64,000 bases of DNA, from assembly GCA_951804985.1 (NCBI GenBank), contig OX638132.1:9715529-9779528 (forward strand). Reading direction: 5' to 3'. Position 1 is the stretch's first letter, and each line of letters starts with the position of its first letter. A program made the translations under genes and the position numbers. This stretch comes from Dryomyza anilis. Taxonomy: Eukaryota > Arthropoda > Insecta > Diptera > Dryomyzidae. The notes beneath the pieces were generated by a model. The model was given only the letters and a program-made list of their open reading frames with translations. It was not told the DNA's origin and did not search any database. Below are positions 54,185 through 64,000 of the stretch, in pieces.

Positions 54185-54825
54185 AATAAATGTGTCATTT
54201 GAAAAGAAATGAGAAATTTAACAGACACAAGTTTAAGTAAAGCAATTTTATTTATTTTTGAATGTCTCTTCGAATAGGCAGAGTTTGTGTGAAAAGCTGT
54301 CTGATTTCTGCCAGTTTGCCAAATATGTCGTGAATCTGCCAATAATATTCCAGAAAAATTTACAACCTGCTATACACTTCCCAAAATATTTTATTTATCT
54401 GTACGCTTGATGGAAATATTCCAGAAAAATGCCAAAAATGTTTTTCGGACTGACTTATTATATTTTCAAATGTGATATTTTTCATTTTGTTTTCCATAAT
54501 TTAGATTTGTTGTTCCATCTGTAGGCTACGGATATTTGGCACAATGTATGAAATTTTAATCATAAATTATGAATAATAAATCATAAAATGTATTCCAGAA
54601 CCTATTCCAATTACTCATGACTTATGAATATATTGTACATTAACCATGGGCAAAAATACGCATGATTGTATTCAATTAATCACAATAATTGATTTATAAT
54701 CATAATATAATTTGAATAATAATGAAATTATGATTCCTTATTCTTAGCTGGATATCATGCTTAATTTTGTGCAAAACTGATGTTTATACAACATGATTTA
54801 TAACAACATTTCTCTCCATGTATTT
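54185..54825 (+). repeat. Dispersed repeat R3, longest copy
   Basis: Matches 38665-39130 with an additional 150 bases in the middle (54290-54450, with GCCAAATATGTCGTGAATCT) and includes the CTGTAGGCTACGGATATTTG segment shared with 7530-7830. Confidence 0.75.
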
Positions 54826-55844
54826 TAGTTTTATTTAATTAAGTTAATAGAATAACAAATGCAACATCATTTTATATGAATGTAGCATAATAAATTTCGG
54901 AAATTTATCATAAAATCATTTAACATCTTTATGTTTGCCTTCAATAAAGTTCAACCTTAAATAAAACCAAAAACAAAAAAAGTTTAAAATAGGCTCACAT
55001 CGCTTTTGCGCCCTTAACCCTAATTTTAAAGACATCATATACCATAATTGTACAGCAGCTTGAACTCACCGGCATCTGTGAAAATGTGTTTCCAAATTGA
55101 ACATAAATTAGACATATCCAAAAAGCTGTAGGCTATGGTAAACAATGGAGTGTTAGTTCTTGAAAAACATACCAAACGCATATCAACTTAGACAACATGT
55201 TGCCGTAGTTTTTGGCATTTAAATACCCAGTAGATAAGCGAAGCTATATTTTCAATACTTATACAATGTATCAAAAAAAAAAATTCATCTTTCGATTTTG
55301 CTACACCACGTCAGGGTAACTTACAATATTCATTCAAACATAAAAAAAATAGGGTGTTACGTACATTTTGTCTTTCAAAAGGTACAGATTTGTTGTTCAT
55401 CATGAATATCGATACCATCTTCCCAATGATTTTCTATAAGCCTCCATTTTGCGAATTTTAATTTTCGAATTCTGACCTTTATGGTTTCCGAAATATGGCT
55501 ACTTGAAAAGTGAAAAAATAATTTAAAAAAAATCAAATCGTTTATATTAAAAATTATCTGGCCATGTTTACAATATTATGGTAAATTTTCGACTAGGGAA
55601 CTCGAATGTCAGGTTTTGCAGTAAAATTTAATTCGAAAAATACGTCATTTTGTGAAAACCACTTGGGAAAACTCTTCGAGAGACTGAACTAAAATCTAAA
55701 CCTAAAATTGAACCTATATTATATTAAAAAATCTATTTTCAATTTTCGTTCAATTTCTCGATGTGTTTTCTAAAGAGGTTTTCACGAAATGACATCATTT
55801 TGAAAATAAAAAAAATACAGTTCTGAAATATACACAGAAAATAG
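54826..55844. other. AT-rich intron-like DNA, no gene seen
   Basis: No ORF or structured repeat recognised. 55000-55215 is somewhat less AT-rich. Confidence 0.45.
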
Positions 55845-56080
55845 AGATTTGTTGCGCCAACCAACTTAGTTGGTTCATACAGTCAAAACTAAAAGAATTG
55901 TAGTTTAGCCTACAACCAATTTCGAACGGTTTTAGAACTATTATTTCTTATATTTCAAGCACCAATCGAATATGGCAGTTCCGCCAACAAGTTTGTAGAC
56001 AATTCATTTTAACCAAATAAAGTTGGTTGTTATAACTAACTTTTTTGTTCCTGCAACCTCATGCCAAAAGAGGAATTATC
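55845..56080. repeat. Repeat starting CACAGAAAATAGAGATTTGT
   Basis: ACACAGAAAA followed by GATTTGTTGCGCCAACCAAC resembles the start of 59886-60110 (ACACAGAAAACTGATTTGTT, GCGGCAACCAAC). Inside are inverted AACTTAGTTGGTT and AACCAAATAAAGTTGGTT words. Confidence 0.5.
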
Positions 56081-56659
56081 TGTCTGTAAGAAAACAAACG
56101 GTTAGCCGAGTTAAACTAAAACTTTAAAACCGGCCCTTAAAATGGTATTTTGTCTTACTTATGTTAAATAAAAAACCTCTTATTTCGTTTGTTGGGTATT
56201 GTTTTCAATGTGAATTCGATGAGACTATCAAAGTTCTTACGTTTATGCATCGAATATAGTAATGTTGCTAGTGCTTAAGTTGCTGATGATGTTGGTGTTG
56301 TAGGTGTATGGATATATTTAGCAGTAGCAATAGCACTGCTATTTTTGCGTGTTCACATGCATGGCAGCCAAATGCAAGGTTATGTTAGTTCAGGTTAGAT
56401 TAGGTTTTGTCCGATATGGTATAACGTGCGAGTTTTCACTGCTATTTGTGTATTGCAGCATTGTAAATCGTGCATTGCATGGGAAAAAAACTGAAAAATA
56501 CAATAATTATTTTAAAGATATTTATTGGATTACTTAATTAGTGAACATTAGGAAATACAAACAATTATTTTTTTATTTAATTTTTTCAGATATAAATAAA
56601 ATTTTCTCATATTTATTTTATTATTATCTCTTATTAATTTTGAACCCTATATGGGGATT
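56081..56659. other. AT-rich DNA, no gene supported
   Basis: Short plus-strand ORFs at 56349 and 56541 have no domain or splice context. Confidence 0.4.
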
Positions 56660-56815
56660 TCCTGGGGTTCAGGAGAGGACATTTAAATTTTTAATATCTC
56701 GACGGAAAATTCTTTTCTTTTTTGGCGCAAGTAGTATTTATATAGAACTGTACATCTGCAAAAAAATTAAGAATTCTATACAGTATATCAAAAGATATAA
56801 ATTGTGTAGTGGTTG
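56660..56815. repeat. Dispersed repeat R5, second copy
   Basis: Partner of 33735-33900. The two differ by many substitutions, so both are old. Confidence 0.55.
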
Positions 56816-57061
56816 ATCCGGACGGGACAAAAAAAGAATCGCATGTCGAGGTTCATATGGAAATTCCGAAAAGTCCGCGAATTTTGGGTACAAATTATTT
56901 TTTTGATTATTTTAAAATATAGTTCAAATCGTGTGCTTTCTTTGTATACTTACGTTTTGTTCCTACAGTTTGTAGTTTTTTTTTTTAGAATAAATCACAG
57001 ACAGGGTTTCGGACAGTTAGTCCGTGGTATAGCCACCACAAAAATGTTAAAAACCTTTCAG

Positions 57062-57795
57062 AAAAATAAACCAGTTGGGAAGGTTAGATCACATGGGAAA
57101 TTTTAAAGTAGGTGTTATTATGATAGTTAGGATTATCAAAATTGTAGTCGGTCTAAGCCGACTATAAATACCCTACACATATGTGTGGTTACTATTTAAA
57201 TTGGTATATAGGTCACCAGGGTATACGAATCCTGAAAATAACTACAAACTTTCCATCGCTGAAGAATTTCCAATCATTTGATACCCATATTTACAAATGG
57301 GTAGGTGTACCGTATTTCGATTTTTTTTTGGGATCCACAACTCGTTTCGCAGGAAAACATTATTATCATGTATTTCAGCATGATGTCAATATATATTTGA
57401 CCAAAAAGTTTACCTAAGCACGTATACAGTAAAATTGATCTGTAGATGTAAATTTTATTTGAGGTATTTCAACATAAGTGGTCGGTTCTCATGTCACAAT
57501 AGATCGATCATGCCAATTTTCTTGTTCGGACAGCTTAGATATATAAGTAATCTAAATCTAAAGTTTCACTGCTCTAGCTTTTCTACGTTTTCCGTAATCG
57601 TGATTTCAACAGACAGGCAGAAAGACAGACAGAAGGACAGGCAGACGGACAGACGGACATCGCTAAATCGACTTAGCAGGTCATGCTGATCAAGAATATA
57701 TATACTTTTCCATACCGGAGATGCTTCCTTATGGGTGTTACAAAGGGCGTACCAAATTGAATATACCCTTTCACTCTTAGTGTAGGGTATTAAAA
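57062..57795 (-). repeat. Dispersed fly repeat D, full-length inverted copy
   Basis: Reverse complement of 52266-52975, including the final GTTGGGAAGGTTAGATCACA block. The overlying short ORFs on both strands come from the repeat. Together with 52266-52975 it forms an inverted pair 4.1 kb apart. Confidence 0.85.
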
Positions 57796-58410
57796 AAAAA
57801 CATGATTCTACTACTGTTTTCATCCAATTCTTATTTTTTCTTTTTATAGAACTTAAAAGAGCATAAACTAGTTTTGGTTATTAAATTTAATAGTTTATGT
57901 GGATGGGTAAACGTAATAATGAAATTCAAAAAATAACACTTGCTCTTTTTAAAAAAAATTACATAAAAAAATTACAAAAGTGTTACATTTCGTAAGAGGT
58001 ATCAACTATTATGTACTTTTCTATGCCAACCACTCAACCTTTTGGAAGTTACAAACAGAATTTAACTTTTCACTTTAAGTATACCCTAATACATAATCAT
58101 AAATATTTTCTTTTCCGCTATTATATTTTTTTTTTTTGAGACAAAAAGGAAAACCTCATGCGTCAAATTGTGCAACTGTGCCATTTTTACGCTTTGTTTG
58201 TTTTAGTTTTAATTATATGCACTGGTCAAAGGCGTATAAACTGTAGAAAAATGCAAAATAAAAAAAAATCTTTAACCTATTTTTTCTTCCAACGAAATAT
58301 TGCACTTTGTACACAGAAAAAAGTTCATATTAAATTAAATTTTTTAAATTGAAACCAATTTAATTTGAAACTCAACCAACTAGTTTTATAAAAAAAAACA
58401 TTCATTTTAT
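57796..58410. other. AT-rich DNA, no gene seen
   Basis: Contains a TACACAGAAAAAAGTTCATA word (58310) of the local MITE-terminus type. Confidence 0.5.
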
Positions 58411-59325
58411 AAATTATTCATAAGTATTCATAATTATTCATAATTATTCATAATTATTCATAATTATTCATAATTATTCATAATTATTCATAATTATTCA
58501 TAATTATTCATAATTATTCATAATTATTCATAATTATTCATAATTATTCATAATTATTCATAATTATTCATAAATATTCATAATTATTCATAATTATTCA
58601 TAATTATTCATAATTATTCAGAATTATTCATAATTATTCACAATTATTCATAATTATTCAGAATTATTCATAATTATTCATAATTATTCATAACTATTCA
58701 TGATTATTCATAATTATTCATAATTATGAATAATTATTCATAATTATTCATAATTATTCATAATTATTCATAATTATTCATAATTATTCATAATTATTCA
58801 TAATTATTCATAATTATTCATAATTATTCATAATTATTCATAATTATTCATAATTATTCATAATTATTCATAATTATTCATAATTATTCATAATTATTCA
58901 TAATTATTCATAATTATTCATAATTATTCAAAATTTTTCGTAATTATTCATAAATATTTATAATTATTCATAATTATTCAAAATTATTCATAATTATCAT
59001 AATTATTCACAATTATTCGTAATTAATCATAATAATTCGTAATTATTCATAAATATTCATAATTATTCATAATTATTCATAGTTATTCATAATTATTCAG
59101 AATTATGAATAATTATTCATATTTATTTATAATTATTTAAAAGTATTCATAATTATTCATAATTATTCACAATTATTCGTTATTTTTCATAATTATTCAC
59201 AATTATTCGTTATTATTCATAATTGTTAATAATTATTCAAAATTATTCATAAATATTCATAATTATTCATAATTATTCGTTATTATTCATAATTGTTCAT
59301 AATTATTCAAAATTATTCATAATGA
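58411..59325. repeat. 10-bp satellite-like array (TAATTATTCA)n, about 90 units
   Basis: Uniform units fill 58430-58925, with more variable units on the right (CAGAATTATT, GTTATTATTC). Two short strand switches (AATTATGAATAATTATTC at about 58725 and 59101) create palindromes. Confidence 0.92.
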
Positions 59326-59376
59326 TTTATTTGTCGGTTCATTGTGTTGAAATTACAAAAAATATTTTTAGTCTTA

Positions 59377-59556
59377 AGCTCCAATCACACGATTGAATAA
59401 ACAGTCAACTTTTGAATCAATTTTCAAAAATTTTAATGTAAATCGTGTGATTGCCCAATTTTTGTATGAAAAATTAGGCAATCACACGATTGATATTTAA
59501 ATTGTTTTGAAAATTGTTTCAAAAGTTGACTGTTTATTCAATCGTGTGATTCGAGC
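59377..59556. mobile_element. Hairpin MITE with a perfect 34-bp inverted repeat
   Basis: 59383-59416 (starting AATCACACGATTGAATAAAC) is exactly complementary to 59518-59551, and GCTC extends the ends with one mismatch. Inside, a second inverted pair AATCGTGTGATTGCC and GGCAATCACACGATT forms the centre. Confidence 0.85.
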
Positions 59557-59885
59557 ATTATAAACAGGGACTAAAACTCTTTGGAAAATCGGTTTCGGTT
59601 CTGGTTCCAATATTTTAACATACCAATTTTATAAAAACCCAAAATTTTCTAACTTTTTGGAATTTTGAATCTCAACGATTTGAACCTCAATATATTTAAA
59701 ACTCACTGAGATATTATAACTCAAAGTAAAAAAAAAAAAAACAATTCGAAAATGTTCACTTTTTAAATATTTGTAGTGGTTTAAAATTTCAAACGAAAAA
59801 ATATATTTTTGAGTATCTAATATTGTCAATCATGCAAAATAGTTATAAAAAAAAGTGATTACAACATTTAAGTTTTTTTATTGTA
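59557..59885. other. AT-rich DNA, no gene seen
   Basis: No supported feature. Confidence 0.5.
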
Positions 59886-60110
59886 CACACAGAAAACTGA
59901 TTTGTTGCGGCAACCAACTAAATTTCCCTACCGAATTATTCGGTTGCGGAAACTTGCTGATTAGGAGGTTGTACCAAACTCCTAGTCAGTAAGAATAAGA
60001 TTGTGTCAACCTGCTAGTCAGCAAGCATGAGGTTGTGCCAACCTCCAATTCAGCAAGCATGGGGTTGTTTAACTTCCAAGTCAGCAAGCATGCCGAAAAC
60101 TCCTATTGAA
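59886..60110. repeat. 35-bp tandem repeat within an ACACAGAAAA element
   Basis: After GATTTGTTGCGGCAACCAAC, about four units of GGTTGTGCCAACCTCC plus AGTCAGCAAGCATGAG follow (59950-60095), each slightly different. GGTTGTGCCAACC is itself an inverted repeat. Confidence 0.75.
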
Positions 60111-61919
60111 ATTTTTTTTTTAAGAATATTTTTTATATACATTTTTTTTTTTATGAATTTTTTGAATATAAAAAAAAAAGTTCAATTTTGGATAATTATA
60201 CAGCGGAATCTAATCGGTCGATTTTTATTTTTAGTATCTTAAAAACATATTTCAACAATTTTCATTTAAAAAAAAAACATTCAAAATATTCACTACAATG
60301 TAAAAAATATTTACCTTATTGAAGTTAAAAGTGCGTGACTGTGTTATGAGGTCTTTGTTTTGGTCAAAGTTGAGCTCGGGGCTCTGAGTTTAGTTTTGGC
60401 CAAAGTGTTGTTTTACTCCAATCTTTGATATGCTCTTTATTTCGAGTTTAAATATTGCATAATTTTTAAATATGTGCTAGTTTGAGTTTTAGTTTTAAAT
60501 GTGGCTGACCAATGAACCCACCGTCATCGTTAGTTTGCAGACTTTAAATTGCATAATTAAGCGGTCATTTCATTTTTTTTTCTGATCTTAATATGCGAGT
60601 AGCTGTAATTAAATTTGCATAAAAATATGATTTTATGAACGTTTGGACGGTTGGAAAATGGTACAAATTACTTGGCTCTTCATTAGGTTGAAGTTTATGA
60701 GGATGTTGCATAAATAGAATCATATCTCATGGTCTGCAGTTGATTTTTATGTTATTTAAAAGTTAATCTGACATAGTTTTTAAAATACAAATTGCAAATA
60801 ACCAAAATGATTTATTACACTAGACTACAAAATTAGAAATACATTTTTTTCTGAACTTTATTTTTATATAATTCGCTATTAAACCACTTCCGTTCCGATT
60901 TAAAATGATTCGAGAATATATGAATGCTGACTCTTAAAATTGCTAAAACTCATTAAGCAACCAACACAGTTTTCCCCAGCCACCTTCAACTAATTGTTGA
61001 CCTACAATTAAAAAAAAAAAAAGATTTAAAAAAATAAAAACTTTTAAAGACTTGCATTATTAATGCGCTCTAAAAACGATAAAACTAAAAACAATACTTT
61101 CAAATATACATTTTGTCTGATGACACTTAACAGCGATTGCATTGGGCAACCAAAGTAGTTCTTGTCAAGTGCACAAGTGATCTTTAGAGATCGTCAACAT
61201 TAGCAGCAGCAACAACAACATAAGTTGCTGTCAATACATGTTGCTGCTGGTCGAGGCGCCTCTTCATGCGTTTTCATTGCGCAAGTAACGCATTTAGGTT
61301 TAATTTTGCATGTGCCAGTCTTAAAGTTGTTTTGCCAGTACGTAGTGATTTTTATTAGCCGTTAGTACAGCAATTTGCATATAAATTTGCATTAATTTAT
61401 TTCTAAAAGTTATGCATAATATGCAGCAGTTTGTGGAATGTGTCTAGATTACGTTTGCAGCAACAAATTAGAACATTTTAATTGCATTTTGAGAAGTTTT
61501 AACTTGTTTAAAGCATATCACTTATTGAATTCACCATTTCAGTACTCAATAGTATTAAATAATATTGAAAAGTTTGTCGTGAAAATGTAATATTCTATTA
61601 CAAATTCTATATAAATTAAATTGCGATTCCATACAAAAATAAATAAAATGTTATAATTAATTTTACAAAATTCGAAAAAATCGCTTTGACACAAACTTTA
61701 TTATGAAATTCAACTATGTATAAGGAGTTTTTACAATTATAGTCCTCACGAACTTAGAAATATCTTTCTTCTCTCACAAGTTGAGCTGTGCCTGTTATAT
61801 TTGCACTCAATGTGGTGGGACCAACACAAGTAAGAACTTTGTGGCATCTTCAGTGGTAGCCACACAATTGTCACTAAAATCTTTTTATTTTAAATTATGC
61901 GAAATATACTTATGTGCCA
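60111..61919. other. Intron-like DNA with a unique, less AT-rich patch
   Basis: 61130-61330 is unique and less AT-rich, with AGCAGCAGCAACAACAACA and TGCGCAAG words of the kind seen in fly regulatory DNA. No exon is supported. Confidence 0.4.
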
Positions 61920-63480
61920 CCCAATTAAACTGTTCTACAAATTGAGGGTTGTTGGCGTCCATAAAAATGAAACTTATTATTCTTGTAGATTTCGGTCTCC
62001 TGATTCTTGCTGCGTACTCAGAATTTTCCCTATACGTCGAGATTTTGCAAAAAATCGAGTTAAAGTTGCAAAAAAGATAATTTTTTGTACTTTATATCGC
62101 AAGTTATCGCACGATTTCGACATGTAGCAGATGCAAACTTTATCACAAAATAAAATATGAACCTTTCCCTACGGATAATTGGCAAAAAAAATCTGAGTCC
62201 AGATATTAGTTTTTGCAAAAAATCAAAGAGAAATTTGTGTTACCAAAAAAGTGTGTCGGGAGAGTAATTTATCACATCTCTAAGCTCTCTTGAAAAACAT
62301 TTAAATATTAGTTCGAATGTGTTTGCTGTCAAAATTTCGAAAAAAAAATTTAAACTTTATTTTACGGAATATTTTTTAAAATTTGTTTATGAAATATTTG
62401 TTGATTAAAATGGAGGGAATTGCACGCAGAGATATACAATTTCATACATATTTAATGAAGTGGTGCTAGATGCAAAATCGAAAAAAAATCTTAGCATCTG
62501 ATGTACGCATCATGGGAAAACGTGATGGGGAAAATTGCACTGCGTAATCTCCTGGTGTTTATCTGATTCGGCAGGCTTTAATGGGTTAAAAAAATCTAAT
62601 GCTTCTGAGCGACTGAACTGAAATTTTTGAAAATTTGACATGAAAAAAATAAAAAAAATGCGACACCCTACAGCTACTCATTATTAAATTCAAATTTATA
62701 ATAATGTTTTGTCGCGACTATTGTACACTGAGGGAAAAAAAGTAATAAAATTAAATAAAAAAGTAATAAATTTAAATACTTTTCGACACGTTTTCACCCG
62801 TAATCTTTTGTATTTAAATTAAATACTTTTTATTCAAATTTATTACGTACGTATTAAAATTTGAAGTAAATACTTTTTATCACTTTTTAATAAGGTTATA
62901 ACATTTTAGTTTAATCATAACATCATAAATACATAAATAAAAAACTATTTATTTCATATAAAAAAGATTAGGAACAGATAAAATTATTATTTTATTTTAC
63001 TTTTTCGAAATTTTTAATAAAATTAAATACTTTTTTTATTTATTTTGAAATTAAATACGCACGTAATATTTTTTGTATGCAGTATTACGTTTTTTATTAC
63101 AAAAGTATTTAAATCAAATTTAAATAAATTTTATTTAATTTTATTACGTCACTTTTTTCTTAGTGTAGTAATATATATTGAACATTTTATTTTTTGAATG
63201 GCAGATTTGGGACTATTTTAGTCACTCATATGAATTGTGAAAGTTAAAGAAAAAATGCCCTTATGAATCGCTTCAGCATACTATACATATTCCAACATTT
63301 TTAAAGAACTGTGTGACTTACAAATGTTCTTCAAGTTTTGTAGGATCTTCGATGCAGTGGAAATTTATGAATGGCGACGTATAGGGAAAATTCTGAGTAC
63401 GCAGCAAGAATCAGGAGACCAACATCTACCAGAAATGATAAGTTTCATTTCTGTGGAAAATTCTTGTAGAACAGTGTTAC
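61920..63480. repeat. Inverted repeat pair, arms about 110-120 bp, 1.3 kb apart
   Basis: 61920-62042 and 63372-63480 are reverse complements. A 46-base core (from GGTCTCCTGATTCTTGC to CCCTATACGTCG; 61996-62041 against 63376-63421) appears identical. The outer parts (ACTGTTCTACAA, ATGAAACTTAT) are diverged. The space between is AT-rich and contains the MITE at 62724-63167. The short ORFs over each arm are not supported as genes. Confidence 0.7.
62724..63167. mobile_element. MITE with TACACTGAGGGAAAAAA-type termini
   Basis: The left end TACACTGAGGGAAAAAAAGT with AATAAAATTAAATA is mirrored by TATTTAATTTTATTACGTC and CTTTTTTCTTAGTGTA. The interior is rich in AAGTATTTAAAT-type words. 444 bp, no ORF. 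Confidence 0.65.
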
Positions 63481-64000
63481 CAGCTAAAACTCCCCGCGAC
63501 GAGGCTTAGTTGCCACCAATTTGGATCTATTAAAGTGCCCGTCACCTATTTGGAACTTAAACTGTAATTTCAACTGTGTTTGAATAAAAATAATAAAGAT
63601 CCTAAGCAGTGCCATACTTTTCGTGTACAGATACAGATTTTATTAAAAAATTATATGGCATCATAACTGAGTTTGGGAAAATTATAACTTGAATTTAACA
63701 AATTTATATTTTACGCGCACCGACATTTTTTTGAAATAGTAATTTTTGTTATTTCTTAAATTATCCTATTGCGGATGTCCCTTTTTCCAGCACAACTTTA
63801 CATAAACCTATGTAGTGGATATAATAAATATTTTGTGTATGAAAATATACAATTATTCTATTTTAAAGTTAATTTGCTATGTTATTATAAGGTTTTACAC
63901 TCTGTACTTAGAACTTTTATGGAACATAATACATTTAATATATTGCCACTATTTTGCCACCTAATAGCAACAAAATGAGCTCCGCCCATTATTGTATATG
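63481..64000. other. AT-rich DNA, no gene seen
   Basis: The right edge of the window. The 69-codon ORF at 63769 has no recognisable domain. Confidence 0.45.

Overview
The window is AT-rich eukaryotic DNA that looks like one very large, repeat-filled intron or gene-poor region of a higher (schizophoran) fly. The evidence is the gypsy-class retrotransposon, a dispersed repeat with a shared core (roughly AGTATATATATTCTTGATCA followed by GTCCGTCTGTC) of a kind I recall from fly genomes, many short palindromic MITE-like elements, and an intronless nuclear tRNA-Lys gene. The species cannot be named from the sequence alone. No bacterial, organellar or CRISPR features are present. Most of the short open reading frames are chance ORFs in AT-rich or repeat DNA.

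1-12.8 kb: no convincing protein gene. It holds dispersed repeats, inverted-repeat elements (629-896, 5457-6593, 8039-8521), a long hairpin (arms 1966-1997 and 2045-2076), a fold-back region of TGTCGAAA-type repeats, and one weak candidate 5' untranslated exon ending at a GTAAGT donor (2821).

12795-23524: a complete, very young Ty3/Gypsy LTR retrotransposon on the minus strand (10,730 bp). Its two 2,438-bp LTRs look identical, it is flanked by a 4-bp ATTT duplication, and every standard part is readable: a tRNA-Lys primer-binding site, gag, a textbook -1 frameshift signal (GGGAAAC plus a 12-bp stem), pol (protease, reverse transcriptase, RNase H, integrase with D866, D926 and E961, GPY-like tail), a small third ORF next to the polypurine tract, and LTRs carrying about 1 kb of tandem repeats whose periods are multiples of three. 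Gag should form the particle. Frameshifting makes Gag-Pol. A host tRNA-Lys identical in its 3' end to the gene at 45588-45660 should prime minus-strand DNA synthesis.

23.5-45 kb: non-coding, with minisatellites (22-bp at 27.4 kb, 19-bp at 28.3-29.0 kb), two related palindromic MITEs, a Helitron-like element (34246-35350) containing a 15-bp minisatellite, and a nest of two MITEs inserted into an older dispersed repeat (36.5-37.8 kb). Further on are a tRNA-derived SINE (42053-42249) and a MITE with 24-bp perfect termini (44364-44773).

45-64 kb: the tRNA-Lys(UUU) gene is at 45588-45660. About 800 bp downstream, a small exon (46460-46571) with a 3' splice site, an ATG, 28 codons encoding a secretory signal peptide, and a GTACGT donor is the best evidence for a host protein-coding gene, transcribed rightwards. 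Its remaining exons lie outside the window. The rest is intron-like DNA with more repeats, including 41-bp, 10-bp and 35-bp tandem arrays and several hairpin elements.
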